From Geopseudomonas sagittaria (GTDB lineage Bacteria; Pseudomonadota; Gammaproteobacteria; Pseudomonadales; Pseudomonadaceae), in assembly GCF_900115715.1 (NCBI RefSeq), contig NZ_FOXM01000018.1:31951-95950 (forward strand): a stretch of DNA of 64,000 nucleotides, written 5' to 3'. Position numbers and translations under genes: made by a program. Of this stretch, positions 1 to 9,714 are shown one piece after another; within the stretch, counting starts at the first letter, position 1, and each line of letters starts with the position of its first letter. The notes below the pieces were generated by a model. That model worked only from the letters and a program-made list of their open reading frames with translations, did no database searches and was not told the DNA's origin.

Positions 1-608
1 CGACCGCCCAGCAGATCGTCCAGCCGTCCCAGCGCCCGCGACATCAGCTTGAGGGCTGCGCTCTGATTCTGCTCGCGCAGCACGTTCATCAAGCCCAGCT
101 GGTACATCTGCCGCAGACGGGCACCGTCGCGGTTCGCCGCACCGGGCTGGATCTCCACGTTGCGCCGCTGCGGACGCGGCTGATCCAGGCGGACACTGAA
201 GAAGTAGCTTTCCGGCAGGCTCGGCTGGCCCGTGGACTGGCGCAGCTCGTTGATGATCGGCAGCAGCAGCTCGGGAATTTCCTGGCGATGGACGTCGATG
301 CCTTCCAGGTAGCGGCGCAGCACGAACAGCGCCTTGCCCAGCGCGGCCAATTGACCGTCGCGCTCCTGCCCGGCACCGGCCGGGATATCGGTGGCCAGCA
401 GGAGAATCTCCTGGGCCAGCAGTTCGGCACCGGCCAGCTCGATCAGCTTGAGGATGCCGCGGATCTGCTGCAGGTATTCGACCGCCTGCTGCAGCAGACT
501 GACATTGAGTCGATCGGCGATGAACTGTTCAAGGCTCTGCTCGGCCTGTTCGATGGTCGCGAACAGTTCGCTGCGCACCAAACCAAGGGATGTGGCTCCG
601 GTCACCAT
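1..608 (-). CDS. fimL: FimL, type IV pilus/virulence regulator (5' part only)
   Basis: The gene begins at an ATG at 608 and runs off the left edge, so only about 202 N-terminal residues are visible, starting MVTGATSLGLVRSEL. The visible part is rich in leucine-rich helices, as expected of the Hpt-like N-terminal region that FimL shares with ChpA/PilL. In P. aeruginosa FimL promotes cAMP production and Vfr-dependent twitching and virulence expression. The assignment rests on my recall of the family's N-terminus (MVTGATSL...). A ChpA-type Hpt protein is the alternative but normally starts differently. The neighbour upstream is ldcA. In PAO1 I recall a few genes between these two (including nhaB), which are absent here. 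Confidence 0.75.
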   Translation of the reverse strand, partial: MVTGATSLGLVRSELFATIEQAEQSLEQFIADRLNVSLLQQAVEYLQQIRGILKLIELAGAELLAQEILLLATDIPAGAGQERDGQLAALGKALFVLRRYLEGIDVHRQEIPELLLPIINELRQSTGQPSLPESYFFSVRLDQPRPQRRNVEIQPGAANRDGARLRQMYQLGLMNVLREQNQSAALKLMSRALGRLDDLLGG

Positions 609-862
609 GCGCTTAGTCCGCCTCCAACGCGGTACGAATCCAGCACCCAGACTACGTCCTGTGGCCTCGCGCTGTACAAGCGGTAATCGTCCTGAATACT
701 GCTGTGAACTCTCGTCTCAAGCCATCGCGACACGGGGGCGCCTCCTGGCTGTTATTCGACTGAGCGCAGCTGACCGCTGCCCTCTTTTGGTCGGGCACTA
801 TAGCAAGCCTCAGCGCAAAGGCGTATCCGACCTAAGTGACCCAGGTCACGACACCCCTCACT

Positions 863-3124
863 TCACGGGCAGACGCAATCCACGCGGTAGTGCTGCACGG
901 CAGCGTCGGGGCCATGCTGCAGCCCGTGCACCCCGGACTCGAAGCCGGGAAACGCCTGTTCGAAATGCCGAGTGAACTTCAGGTAGTCGATGATCGGCCG
1001 GCTGGCCGCGCTGAAGCGCTCGCCGGGCATGATCAGGGGAATGCCCGGCGGATAGGGCACCAGCATCACCGCCGCGACACGCCCCTCCAGCGCATCCAGC
1101 GGCACCGCCTCGACCGCGCCGCGGACCAGCCGATCGTAGGCTTCGGCCGGCTTCAGCGCCAGCTCCGGCAGCTGCCGGTACATCCGGCTCAACGCCCGCG
1201 GCACCTGGTTGTCGCGGTAGCAGGCGTGCAACTGTACGCACAGATCGCGCAGGCCCATGCCGGCATAGCGCGCGGCATCGGCCCGCGCCACCGATGGCAA
1301 CGCCTCGAGCAGCGGCGTATTGGCATCATGCAGGCGCTTGAACTCCAGCAACTCGGTGACCAGCGTGCTCCACTTGCCCTTGGTGATGCTCATCGAGAAC
1401 AGCACCAGCAGCGAATACAGGCCGGTCTTCTCCACCACCACCCCGCGCTCCCAGAGGAACTTGCCGACCACCGCCGCCGGGATGCCCTGCTCCTCCAGGC
1501 TGCCGCCGGCACTCAGGCCGGGCATCACCAGGGTGACCTTGAGCGGGTCGAGCAGCACATAGTCCTCGGCCACCTCACCGAAACCATGCCAGGGCGCCTG
1601 CGGTGCCAATAGCCACTCGGCAGTCTGCACCTGCAGCGCCGACTCGACGCCTTCGGGTTGCCAGATCGCGAACCACCAGTCGCCGTCCGGCAGGTGATGG
1701 CGCAGGTTGGCCATGGCGCGGCGAAAGGCCAGTGCCTCATCGAAGCTCTCCTGGATCAGCGAGCGCCCGGCGCTACCCTCCATCATCGCCGAGGCCACGT
1801 CCAGCGAGGCGAGGATGCCGTACTGGGGCGAGGTCGAGGTGTGCATCATGAAGGCTTCGTTGAAGCGCGCCACGTCCAGCCGCCGCTGGCCGCCATCCTG
1901 CACATGGATCATCGAGGCCTGGCTGAAGGCGGCCAGCAGTTTGTGGGTGGAGTGGGTGCTGAACACCAGCGGCCCGCGCCCGCCATCGCCGCGCGAGGTG
2001 CCCATGGCGTAGCGCCCGAGATAGAACTCGTGGAAGGCGGCATAGGCATACCAGGCCTCGTCGAAGTGCAGCACCTCGACGCTGTCGCCCAGTGCCCGCT
2101 TGATCAGTTCGGCGTTGTAGCACAGGCCGTCGTAGGTCGAGTTGGTCACCACGGCCAGCTTGACCCGCGGCTCACGTCCCTGCGCCAGCGGACAGGCGGC
2201 GATCTTCGCGGCGATCGACTCGCGACTGAACTCCTCGAGGGGGATCGGCCCGATGATACCCAGCTCGTTGCGTGCCGGATTGAGGTACAGCGGGATGGCG
2301 CCGGTCATGATCAGCGCGTGCACCACCGACTTGTGGCAGTTGCGATCCACCAGCACCAGATCGTCGCGACCGACCATCGCCTGCCAGACGATCTTGTTCG
2401 CCGTCGAGGTGCCATTGATCACGAAGAAGGTGTGGTCGGCGCCGAAGTTGCGCGCGGCGCGCTGCTCGGCCTCGGCCAGCGGGCCGGTGTGATCGAGCAG
2501 CGAGCCGAGCTCGGGCACCGATACCGACAGATCGGAGCGCAGGGTGTTCTCGCCGAAGAACTGGTGGAACGCCTGCCCCACCGGGCTCTTGCGGTGCGCC
2601 ACGCCACCGCCGTGCCCCGGGGTATGCCAGGAGTAGTGGGAATCGGCGGTGTGCTGCACCAGCGCCCGGAAGAACGGCGGCAGCAGGGCATCGAGATAGC
2701 TGCGCGCCGCCCGCGCCACCTGGCGGGCGAGAAAGGGCACGGTGTCCTCGAACAGGTAGAGGATGCCGCGCAACTGGTTGAGTTCGGCCATCGCCTCGGC
2801 GGGCGCGTTCTCGATGGTGACCTGCTCGCCGAGGGCGAAGATCGGCAGCTGCGGGGCGCGCACCCGCGCCGCGCGGATCAGCTCGACCATGTCCTGCAGC
2901 AGACGCGGATTCTCGCCGGCGCCTTCGGCGGCGACCAGAATGCAGGCCAGCCCGTGCTGCGAGGAGGCGACGATGCGTCCCTCGCGGGCGCTGGCGGTGA
3001 CCAGGAGCGGGAAGCCGTCCTGCTCCAGTTCGGCCATGATGCCGCGCACCCGCTCGCCGGCCACGCTGTCGGCCTTGACGTCGCGGTGGACGATGAGTAC
3101 CGGAAACTTCAGATCCTTGTACAT
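863..3124 (-). CDS. ldcA: Lysine/arginine/ornithine decarboxylase (PLP-dependent)
   Basis: A full-length 753-residue fold-type I basic amino acid decarboxylase. It has an N-terminal response-regulator-like wing domain (about 1-120), then the PLP domain with the cofactor aspartate in HFDEAWYA (Asp355) and the Schiff-base lysine in FSTHSTHKLL (Lys395). Family members remove CO2 from lysine to give cadaverine (or agmatine/putrescine from arginine/ornithine). Length and position beside dnaQ match P. aeruginosa LdcA (PA1818, about 751 aa), which takes part in arginine-controlled lysine catabolism. Substrate cannot be fixed from sequence alone. It is cytosolic. ATG start at 3124; the 90-base gap from dnaQ suggests possible co-transcription but is also long enough for a promoter. 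Confidence 0.88.
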   Translation of the reverse strand: MYKDLKFPVLIVHRDVKADSVAGERVRGIMAELEQDGFPLLVTASAREGRIVASSQHGLACILVAAEGAGENPRLLQDMVELIRAARVRAPQLPIFALGEQVTIENAPAEAMAELNQLRGILYLFEDTVPFLARQVARAARSYLDALLPPFFRALVQHTADSHYSWHTPGHGGGVAHRKSPVGQAFHQFFGENTLRSDLSVSVPELGSLLDHTGPLAEAEQRAARNFGADHTFFVINGTSTANKIVWQAMVGRDDLVLVDRNCHKSVVHALIMTGAIPLYLNPARNELGIIGPIPLEEFSRESIAAKIAACPLAQGREPRVKLAVVTNSTYDGLCYNAELIKRALGDSVEVLHFDEAWYAYAAFHEFYLGRYAMGTSRGDGGRGPLVFSTHSTHKLLAAFSQASMIHVQDGGQRRLDVARFNEAFMMHTSTSPQYGILASLDVASAMMEGSAGRSLIQESFDEALAFRRAMANLRHHLPDGDWWFAIWQPEGVESALQVQTAEWLLAPQAPWHGFGEVAEDYVLLDPLKVTLVMPGLSAGGSLEEQGIPAAVVGKFLWERGVVVEKTGLYSLLVLFSMSITKGKWSTLVTELLEFKRLHDANTPLLEALPSVARADAARYAGMGLRDLCVQLHACYRDNQVPRALSRMYRQLPELALKPAEAYDRLVRGAVEAVPLDALEGRVAAVMLVPYPPGIPLIMPGERFSAASRPIIDYLKFTRHFEQAFPGFESGVHGLQHGPDAAVQHYRVDCVCP

Positions 3125-3214
3125 GCTCCAGCCCCCGCAGCAGGCAGGCGCCGCCTGCCGATGCCTTCAGGGTAGTAGCTGCAGCAGGCCGGCGAAACCC
3201 GGCGCCAGCGGCAC

Positions 3215-3976
3215 TCAGTGCAGGATCGGCGCCTCGCCTTCGTCGGCCTGCTCGAGTTGCTGCCAGAGCGCCGGCGCGCCGCTGGACTTGGCCACCGCGG
3301 CCAGACGTGCCGCGTGCAGCTCCAGCTCGGCCTGGCTGGCGCGGATCACCGGGGTACGCGGACGACTGGCCGGCAGGCGGCGGATCTCCGAGACCTGCGG
3401 GCCGTTGCCGCCCTCGCCGTCGCTGTTCTGCCCGGCCAGGGACAGGCTGGTCTGCCCACCGGTCATCGCCAGGTAGACGTCGGCGAGAATCTCGGCATCG
3501 AGCAGCGCGCCGTGCAGGTCGCGCCCGGAGTTGTCGACCCCGTAGCGCTTGCACAGGGCGTCGAGGTTGTTGCGCTGGCCCGGATGGCGCTCGCGCGCCA
3601 TCAGCAGGGTATCCAGCACGCTGCAGTGGTCGAGCACCTCGCCCAGCTGCGGACGGTCCTTCAGGCGGGCGAACTCGTGATTGATGAAGCCGATGTCGAA
3701 CGCCGCGTTGTGGATGATCAGCTCGGCGCCCTTGATGAACTCGAAGAACTCGTCGACCACCTCGCGAAAGCGCGGCTTGTCGGCGAGGAACTCGTTGCTG
3801 ATGCCGTGCACCGCCATCGCCCCCTCGTCGACCTCGCGCTCGGGGTTGATGTAGACGTGGAAATGCCGCCCGGTCAGACGCCGGCCGATCAGCTCGACGC
3901 AGCCGATCTCGATGATGCGGTGCCCTTCGCGGACCTCAAGGCCGGTAGTCTCGGTGTCGAGGACGACGTATCTCAT
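3215..3976 (-). CDS. dnaQ: DNA polymerase III epsilon subunit (proofreading 3'-5' exonuclease)
   Basis: A 253-residue DEDDh exonuclease. ExoI is VVLDTETTGLE with Asp7 and Glu9 as metal ligands. ExoII is IIHNAAFDIGFINHEF. ExoIII contains the HGALLDAEILADVYLAM block with the catalytic His and Asp. The C-terminal tail (about 180-253) is the flexible part that binds the alpha subunit. The protein proofreads replication in the Pol III core. Length is close to E. coli DnaQ (243). It lies 48 bases downstream of rnhA on the same strand; the rnhA-dnaQ pairing is conserved in gammaproteobacteria (divergent in E. coli, tandem here). Confidence 0.96.
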   Translation of the reverse strand: MRYVVLDTETTGLEVREGHRIIEIGCVELIGRRLTGRHFHVYINPEREVDEGAMAVHGISNEFLADKPRFREVVDEFFEFIKGAELIIHNAAFDIGFINHEFARLKDRPQLGEVLDHCSVLDTLLMARERHPGQRNNLDALCKRYGVDNSGRDLHGALLDAEILADVYLAMTGGQTSLSLAGQNSDGEGGNGPQVSEIRRLPASRPRTPVIRASQAELELHAARLAAVAKSSGAPALWQQLEQADEGEAPILH

Positions 3977-4024
3977 GGGGAATGACCTGCTTGCCGATGG
4001 AGGGTTGAAGAAGGGGCGCGGCCA

Positions 4025-4480
4025 TCACGCGCCCTGGCGGGCGCCGTTGACCTCGAGCACGCCGCGATTGGCCAGCTGGTCAGCCCGCTCGTTGCCCGGG
4101 TGGCCGTTATGCCCGCGTACCCAGTGCCAGTGCACCTCGTGGCGGCTGACCTGGTTGTCCAGCTCCTGCCAGAGGTCGGCGTTCTTCACCGGCTGACGGC
4201 TGGCGGTCTTCCAGCCACGCTTCTTCCAGTTCGGTAGCCACTCCTTGATGCCCTTCATGACATATTCGGAGTCGGTGGTCAGCTGCACCCGGCAATGCCG
4301 GTTGAGGGTTGCCAGGGCGCGGATGGCCGCGGTCAGCTCCATGCGATTGTTGGTGGTCGGCGACTCGCCGCCCCACAGCTCGCGCTCGACGCCCTTGTAG
4401 ATCAGCAGCGCGCCCCAGCCGCCGGGGCCGGGATTGCCCTTGCAGGCACCATCGGTATAGATCTCGACACTGTCAGTCAT
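4025..4480 (-). CDS. rnhA: Ribonuclease HI
   Basis: A 151-residue RNase H1 that cleaves the RNA strand of RNA-DNA hybrids (R-loops, primers). All catalytic residues sit at E. coli numbering: Asp10 in [11 protein letters not shown], Glu48 in NRMELTA, Asp70 in TTDSEYV, His124 in VRGHNGH and Asp134 in NERADQLAN. The ATG at 4480 is chosen over longer in-frame extensions because it begins [11 protein letters not shown] and overlaps the stop of the upstream methyltransferase gene by four bases (ATGA), a sign of translational coupling. dnaQ follows after 48 bases. Confidence 0.96.
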   Translation of the reverse strand: MTDSVEIYTDGACKGNPGPGGWGALLIYKGVERELWGGESPTTNNRMELTAAIRALATLNRHCRVQLTTDSEYVMKGIKEWLPNWKKRGWKTASRQPVKNADLWQELDNQVSRHEVHWHWVRGHNGHPGNERADQLANRGVLEVNGARQGA

Positions 4481-5241
4481 GACTCTTTCTTGCCTGGATG
4501 ACGGCCGACCTTGGCCACGGAAACCGGACGCAGCGGCGCGACTGTGGCACGCCGGGATTGCGGCAGCGGGCGCAGGCCAGCCATCAGCTTGCGGGCGGCC
4601 AGCAGGTAGACGCCGCCGCCGGGCAGCTGCAGGCTCTCGGCCCACGACTCGACGCCGCGCAAGCGCGCCTGCCAGCGCGCTGAAGAAAGCGGCGGACAAT
4701 AGCATCCGAACCGGCGTTTCTCCAGCGCAAAGCCGAGCAGGTGCAGCCAGTCGGCCAGACGGTTCGGCGCAATGCAGCGCGCGCCGGCCAGGGCATCGCC
4801 GGGCAGCAACTGGCGCAGCCCCCACAGACTCCACGGGTGGATGCCCACCACCAGCAGATGCCCGCCGGGGCGCACGCAGCGGGCCGCCTCGCGCAGCAGC
4901 TGGTGCGGCGAGACGGCGAAGTCCAGGGCATGCTGCAGCACCACCACGTCCGCGGCATGCTCGAGCACCGGCCAGGCGCCCTCCTCGCAGACGATCTCCA
5001 CGCCCGGCAGCGGCGGACCGAGACGGATGTAGTGGGTGATCTGGCGCTGCGGCGGCAGCTCACCGGCCGAAAAGCCGTAGTGCAGCAGAAAGCTGCCGAA
5101 GTGGCTGCCGAGCTGTTGCTCGAGCAGGGACTGCTGGCTGTCCAGCAGCAATCTGCCCAGCGGGCCGGCGAACCATGCCTCGGCCTCTCGCTGCAGGGTC
5201 AGCCAGTCGCTGGCGACGGTAGCGCAGGGCGGCTCGTTCAT
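4477..5241 (-). CDS. Class I SAM-dependent methyltransferase family protein (PA1814-like)
   Basis: A 254-residue protein with a degenerate class I methyltransferase core: [11 protein letters not shown] (post-motif II region), then [21 protein letters not shown] (motif III), a typical 'PGG' strand turn. The glycine-rich motif I is not obvious near residues 50-60, so SAM binding is uncertain. Substrate is unknown. It is the first gene of a minus-strand unit with rnhA and dnaQ, overlapping rnhA by four bases. A strong GGGAGGA ribosome binding site lies just before the ATG at 5241. It is divergent from gloB across a 77-base gap. The order methyltransferase-rnhA-dnaQ opposite gloB is typical of Pseudomonas. 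Confidence 0.75.
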   Translation of the reverse strand: MNEPPCATVASDWLTLQREAEAWFAGPLGRLLLDSQQSLLEQQLGSHFGSFLLHYGFSAGELPPQRQITHYIRLGPPLPGVEIVCEEGAWPVLEHAADVVVLQHALDFAVSPHQLLREAARCVRPGGHLLVVGIHPWSLWGLRQLLPGDALAGARCIAPNRLADWLHLLGFALEKRRFGCYCPPLSSARWQARLRGVESWAESLQLPGGGVYLLAARKLMAGLRPLPQSRRATVAPLRPVSVAKVGRHPGKKES

Positions 5242-5251
5242 GCTTCCTCCC

Positions 5252-5265
5252 GTCTGGCGCCAGAC
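5252..5265. promoter_or_regulatory. 14-bp perfect palindrome in the methyltransferase/gloB divergent region
   Basis: GTCTGGCGCCAGAC is a perfect inverted repeat located 11 bases from the methyltransferase start codon and 54 bases from the gloB start. It could be an operator for either divergent gene or a 5'UTR hairpin of the methyltransferase mRNA. No regulator can be named. Confidence 0.25.
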
Positions 5266-5318
5266 CCACCTGGCGACCTAAGATGCCGGATCGACTCAGC
5301 ATAACGGCTTGCCTGCTC

Positions 5319-6101
5319 ATGATACAGATCACCGCCCTGCCCGCCTTCTCCGACAATTATATCTGGCTGCTGCAGGATGCCACGCATCGACGCTGCGCGG
5401 TGGTCGATCCCGGCGACAGCGCTCCGGTACTGGCCTGGCTGGCCGCGCACCCCGACTGGCAGCTCACCGACATCCTGGTCACCCACCACCACAACGACCA
5501 TACCGGCGGCGTCCTCGCCCTCAAGGCGCACAGCGGCGCGCGGGTGCTCGGCCCGGCGCTGGAGGCGATTGCCGGACGCGATGTCGCCCTCGAGGATGGC
5601 CAGCGGGTGCGCATCCTCGACCTCGACTGGCAGGTGCTGCACGTTCCCGGCCACACCGCCGGGCATATCGCCCTGTTCGCCGCCGACGGCGAGCAGCCGC
5701 TGCTGTTCTGCGGCGACACCCTGTTCTCCGCCGGCTGCGGCCGCCTGTTCGAGGGCACCGCCGCGCAGCTGCACGCCTCGCTGCAACGGCTGGCCAGCCT
5801 GCCCGCAGCGACCCGCGTCTACTGCACCCACGAATATACCCAGAGCAACCTGCGCTTCGCCCTGGCCGTGGAGCCGGACAATCCGGCCCTGCAACGGCGC
5901 GCTGTCGAAGTGGCGGCGCTGCGTGAACGGCAGTTGCCGACCCTGCCCTCGACCCTCGCGCTGGAGCTGGCGACCAACCCCTTCCTGCGCGTGACCGAGC
6001 CCACAGTCCGGGCAAAAAGTGACGCCCATGCGCAACGCCATCTGGCCTCGCCAAGCGAGGTGTTTGCTGTGCTGCGCGACTGGAAGGACAATTTCCGGTA
6101 A
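5319..6101 (+). CDS. gloB: Hydroxyacylglutathione hydrolase (glyoxalase II)
   Basis: A 260-residue metallo-beta-lactamase-fold enzyme that hydrolyses S-D-lactoylglutathione to D-lactate and glutathione, the second step of methylglyoxal detoxification in the cytosol. The binuclear metal motif [10 protein letters not shown] is present, with further ligand histidines in VPGHTAGHI and CTHEYT and the bridging Asp in FCGDTLF. The start [16 protein letters not shown] is the conserved glyoxalase II N-terminus and gives the family length (about 258); an upstream in-frame ATG is not needed. mltD follows after 84 bases with its own promoter. Confidence 0.95.
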   Translation: MIQITALPAFSDNYIWLLQDATHRRCAVVDPGDSAPVLAWLAAHPDWQLTDILVTHHHNDHTGGVLALKAHSGARVLGPALEAIAGRDVALEDGQRVRILDLDWQVLHVPGHTAGHIALFAADGEQPLLFCGDTLFSAGCGRLFEGTAAQLHASLQRLASLPAATRVYCTHEYTQSNLRFALAVEPDNPALQRRAVEVAALRERQLPTLPSTLALELATNPFLRVTEPTVRAKSDAHAQRHLASPSEVFAVLRDWKDNFR

Positions 6102-6122
6102 CAATCGACCACTGGCGAAAAC

Positions 6123-6151
6123 TTGACCACCTCCGGGGCGGTTCCTAGAAT
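6123..6151 (+). promoter_or_regulatory. Sigma-70-type promoter of mltD
   Basis: TTGACC, a 17-base spacer and TAGAAT form a good housekeeping promoter 35 bases before the chosen mltD start. It lies in the gloB-mltD gap, so mltD need not depend on gloB transcription. Confidence 0.7.
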
Positions 6152-6185
6152 CGCCCGACTTTTTATCTGGGAAAGTCCCTCGCCG

Positions 6186-7781
6186 ATGCCACCGCCAACG
6201 CTTCCGAGCCACGTTCCAGATGTTCTGACCCGCGCCTTGCGCCTGGTGCTGGTCAGCCTCCTGCTGATCGTGGCCGGCTGCCAGAGCCGGGGCGACAAGG
6301 CGCTCGACAGCGACACCGAGCGCGCCGTCAGCGTCGGCAAGCAGATCGAGTGGAGCAAGGATCTGCGCCAGGCCGAGGAAGAGGAGCAGCACGAGGACAT
6401 CTGGGAGCGCATCCGTGCCGGCTACCAGCTGCAGGACCAGATCGGCACCAACCCGCGCATCGAGCGCCAGCGCTTCGGCTTCGCCAGCCGACCGGCCTCG
6501 ATCCAGCAGATCGCCGAGCGCAGTGGTCCGTACATCCACTACATCGTCGAGCGCCTCGAAGAAAACAACATGCCCCTGGAGCTGGCCCTGCTGCCGATGA
6601 TCGAAAGCTCCTACAACCCGCTGGCCTACTCCCACGCCAACGCCGCCGGCCTCTGGCAGTTCATTCCCTCCACCGGCCGCCACTTCAACCTGCGCCAGAC
6701 CAACTGGTACGACGGTCGCCGCGACATCATGGCTTCGACCGGCGCGGCGATCAGCTACCTCAAGCGCCTGCACGACATGTTCAACGGCGACTGGCTGCTC
6801 GCCCTGGCCTCCTACAATGCCGGCGAGGGCACCGTCAGCCGGGCCATCGAACGCAACCAGCGCCAGGGCCTGCCGACCGACTACTGGAACCTGCCGCTGC
6901 CCAAGGAAACCCAGGACTACGTGCCCAAGCTGCTGGCCGTGTCGCAGATCATCCTCACCCCCGCCAGCTACGGCGTGAGTCTGGCGCCGATCGCCAACGA
7001 GCCCTATTTCGAGAAGGTCGCCATCCGCCACCAGCTCGACCTGGCGCGAGTCGCCGCCCTCAGCGATGTCGACGAGGACGAGCTGTACCAGCTCAACCCG
7101 GCCTTCAAGCGCGGCATCACCCTCGATGGCCCGCGCCATCTGCTGGTGCCGGCGGACAAGGCCGAGGGGCTGAGCGCAAGCCTTGCCCGCCTGGCGCCGG
7201 ACAGCCTGGTGCAATGGCAGCGCTACCAGGTGCGCAGCGGCGACAGCCTGCACGGCATCGCCAACCGCCACCACGTCACGGTCAACACCCTGCGCGACAT
7301 CAACCGCATGTCCGGCAATCGCGTGCGCGTCGGGCAGACCCTGCTGATCCCGCAGACGCCGGGCGGCGTCACGCCGCCGGGACCGCTGTATGAGCGCAGC
7401 CAACCGGTAGTGGCCGCCAAGGCCAGCCCCCCCGCAGCGAAAACGCGCAGCTACCGGGTGCGCAGCGGTGACACCCTGTGGGCGATCGCCAAGCGCCACG
7501 ACGTCACCCTCGCCGACCTGCAACGCTGGAACGGCCTCAAGGGCAAGTCGCTGCGGGCCGGACAGGTGCTGACCCTGCGCAGCGCCGGCAGCTCCCAGGC
7601 CCAGACGAAGGCCGGCCAGCGCTCGTCGGTCACCTACTACAAGGTGCGCCGTGGCGACTCGCTGTCCGCCATTGCCCAGCGCTTTGCGGTGCGCACCCAG
7701 CACCTGAAGCAGTGGAACCCTTCCCTTGGCCGCACGCTCAAGACCGGCCAGACGCTGACCCTCTACCTCCCGCGCCGCTGA
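6186..7781 (+). CDS. mltD: Membrane-bound lytic murein transglycosylase D
   Basis: A 531-residue outer-membrane lipoprotein that cleaves peptidoglycan glycan strands to 1,6-anhydro-muropeptides. From the ATG at 6186 a lipoprotein signal peptide ends in LLLIVAGC (lipidated Cys32). A soluble-lytic-transglycosylase domain follows, with the catalytic glutamate in MIESSYNP (about Glu140) and AAGLWQFIPSTGRHF. Three LysM peptidoglycan-binding repeats follow, starting near residues 347, 422 and 484 (each YxVRxGDxL). P. aeruginosa MltD is about the same size. The start downstream of the promoter at 6123-6151 is preferred because upstream in-frame codons would overlap the promoter. Confidence 0.93.
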   Translation: MPPPTLPSHVPDVLTRALRLVLVSLLLIVAGCQSRGDKALDSDTERAVSVGKQIEWSKDLRQAEEEEQHEDIWERIRAGYQLQDQIGTNPRIERQRFGFASRPASIQQIAERSGPYIHYIVERLEENNMPLELALLPMIESSYNPLAYSHANAAGLWQFIPSTGRHFNLRQTNWYDGRRDIMASTGAAISYLKRLHDMFNGDWLLALASYNAGEGTVSRAIERNQRQGLPTDYWNLPLPKETQDYVPKLLAVSQIILTPASYGVSLAPIANEPYFEKVAIRHQLDLARVAALSDVDEDELYQLNPAFKRGITLDGPRHLLVPADKAEGLSASLARLAPDSLVQWQRYQVRSGDSLHGIANRHHVTVNTLRDINRMSGNRVRVGQTLLIPQTPGGVTPPGPLYERSQPVVAAKASPPAAKTRSYRVRSGDTLWAIAKRHDVTLADLQRWNGLKGKSLRAGQVLTLRSAGSSQAQTKAGQRSSVTYYKVRRGDSLSAIAQRFAVRTQHLKQWNPSLGRTLKTGQTLTLYLPRR

Positions 7782-7782
7782 G

Positions 7783-7815
7783 GGCTCGCCGGGGCGGCCC
7801 GGAGCCACCCTTTTT
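7783..7815 (+). terminator. Probable terminator after mltD
   Basis: A GC-rich stem-loop with core CCGGG-GCGG-CCCGG flanked by GGCT/AGCC, followed by CACCCTTTTT. It separates mltD from the npp operon. Confidence 0.5.
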
Positions 7816-7884
7816 CCAGCCGATACAAGCTGTTACTGTAGCTTTCTCAACCTACAACACTGCCACGGACCGGACCCTCGCCTG

Positions 7885-9714
7885 ATGAGTCGTCTCCTCG
7901 CCCTGCTGCTCGGTCTGGCTGCCTGCCTGCCCGCTGGCGCCGCCATCACGGAACGCCACGGTTACGCCCAGTTCGGTTCGCTCAAGTACCCGGCCAACTT
8001 CAGCCATTTCGACTGGGTGAACCCCGACGCGCCCAAGGGCGGCAGTGTCCGGCTGATGGCCTCCGGCACCTTCGACACCCTCAACCCCTATACCCTCAAG
8101 GGCACCAGCCCGGCCGGCACCGCCAACTTCCTGCAGTACGGCGTCTCCGAGCTGAATGCCCCGCTGATGGCCGGCACCGGCGCCTACGATCCGTCGGGCG
8201 ACGAGCCGACCTCCAGCTACGGCCTGATCGCCTCCTCGGTGGAGTACAGCAAGGACCGCAGCTGGGTGGTGTTCAACCTGCGTCCCGAGGCGCGCTTCCA
8301 CGACGACAAGCCGATCACCGCCTACGACGTGGCGTTCTCCTACCGGCTGCTCAGCCGCAACGGCCATCCGCACTACCGTACCGCCCTGCAGGAAGTGCAG
8401 CGAGTCGACATCCTCAACCGCCACCGGGTGCGCTTCGTGTTCAAGCGCAGCGGCAATCCGTTGCTGATCCTGCGCCTCGGCGAGCTGCCGGTGCTGCCGC
8501 AGCACTACTGGAGCAAGCGCGACTTCAAGGCCACCAGCTACGAGCCGCCGCTGGGCAGCGGCCCCTACCGCATCACCCAGGTGGTGCCGGGCCGGCGCGT
8601 GGTGTTCGAACGGGTGAAGAACTGGTGGGGCAAGGACCTGCCAGTCAACCGCGGCAAGTACAACTTCAACCGTGTCGAAGTGGAGTTCTACCGCGACAAC
8701 CATGTCGCCTTCGAGGCGTTCAAGGCCGGCGAATTCGACTTCTACATCGAGAACCAGGCGAAGAACTGGGCCAACGGCTACAACATCCCGGCCGTGGAGC
8801 GCGGCGACATCGTCAAGGCGGAGATCCCCCATCAGATCCCGACCCAGACCCAGGCGCTGTTCATGAACAGCCGCCGCACCCACTTCGCCGATGCCCGGGT
8901 GCGCGAGGCCATGGGCCTGCTGTTCGATTTCGAATGGAGCAACCGCACGCTGTTCAACAATGCCTACAGCCGGGCGACCAGCTACTACCCCAACAGCGAG
9001 TTCTCCGCCCGCGGCATCCCGCAGGGCGAGGAGTGGCTGCTGCTCTCGCCCTTCCGCGAGCAGCTGCCGAGCGAACTGTTCAGCCAAGCGCCGCAGATGC
9101 CGCAGACCGACGGCAGCGGCCTGCCGCGCGAAACGCTGCGCCGCGCCCTCGACCTGCTGACCCAGGCCGGCTGGAAATCCTCCGGCGCTCGTCTGCTCAA
9201 CAGCCGCGGCCAGCCGCTGCGCTTCGAGATCCTGCTGGTCAACCCGAGCCTGGAGCGCATCCTCCAGCCCTACCGCGACAACCTCGCGCGCATTGGCGTC
9301 GAGGCCAGCCTGCGTACCGTCGATCGCGCCCAGTACAAGCAGCGCATCGACGGCTTCGACTACGACATGGTGCTGATGACCTTGCCGCAGACGCTCAGCC
9401 CCGGCCTTGAGCAGTGGCAATACTTCCACTCCAGCCAGGTCCACGTGCGCGGCAGCAAGAACTACGCCGGGATCAACCACCCGGTGGTCGACGCGCTGCT
9501 CGACAAGCTACTCGCCGCGCAGACCCGCAACCAGCAGGTGGCCGCCACCCGCGCCCTCGATCGCGTACTGCTGTCGCAGCACTACAGCATCCCCAACTGG
9601 TACAGCGACCACCACCGGGTCGCCTGGCGCAACCGTTTCGACCACCTCAGCACGCCGCCCTACACCCTCGGCCTGCGCGCCTGGTGGCTCAAGACCCCGG
9701 AGGCATCCCGATGA
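7885..9714 (+). CDS. nppA1: Periplasmic peptide/nucleoside-antibiotic binding protein 1 (YejA-type)
   Basis: A 609-residue family 5 extracellular solute-binding protein with a Sec signal peptide (MSRLLALLLGLAACLPAGAA). Conserved blocks of the YejA branch include FSHFDWVNPDAPKGG near residue 40 and EPPLGSGPYR near 215. In E. coli YejABEF and P. aeruginosa NppA1A2BCD such proteins capture oligopeptides and peptidyl-nucleoside antibiotics (microcin C, blasticidin-type compounds). It heads a five-gene operon; its TGA overlaps the ATG of the second binding protein (ATGA). Gene names follow the P. aeruginosa system. Substrate here is inferred from family. Confidence 0.85.
   Translation: MSRLLALLLGLAACLPAGAAITERHGYAQFGSLKYPANFSHFDWVNPDAPKGGSVRLMASGTFDTLNPYTLKGTSPAGTANFLQYGVSELNAPLMAGTGAYDPSGDEPTSSYGLIASSVEYSKDRSWVVFNLRPEARFHDDKPITAYDVAFSYRLLSRNGHPHYRTALQEVQRVDILNRHRVRFVFKRSGNPLLILRLGELPVLPQHYWSKRDFKATSYEPPLGSGPYRITQVVPGRRVVFERVKNWWGKDLPVNRGKYNFNRVEVEFYRDNHVAFEAFKAGEFDFYIENQAKNWANGYNIPAVERGDIVKAEIPHQIPTQTQALFMNSRRTHFADARVREAMGLLFDFEWSNRTLFNNAYSRATSYYPNSEFSARGIPQGEEWLLLSPFREQLPSELFSQAPQMPQTDGSGLPRETLRRALDLLTQAGWKSSGARLLNSRGQPLRFEILLVNPSLERILQPYRDNLARIGVEASLRTVDRAQYKQRIDGFDYDMVLMTLPQTLSPGLEQWQYFHSSQVHVRGSKNYAGINHPVVDALLDKLLAAQTRNQQVAATRALDRVLLSQHYSIPNWYSDHHRVAWRNRFDHLSTPPYTLGLRAWWLKTPEASR

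Noticed and set aside
3137..3165. GGCAGGC/GCCTGCC hairpin between ldcA and dnaQ as a terminator
   Set aside because: Seven-base stem with a three-base loop but no U-tract on either strand; could be a chance structure in GC-rich DNA.
5238..7808. An 856-codon minus-strand frame opposite gloB and mltD
   Set aside because: Antisense to two well-supported genes with clear starts, promoter and motifs; no domain of its own.
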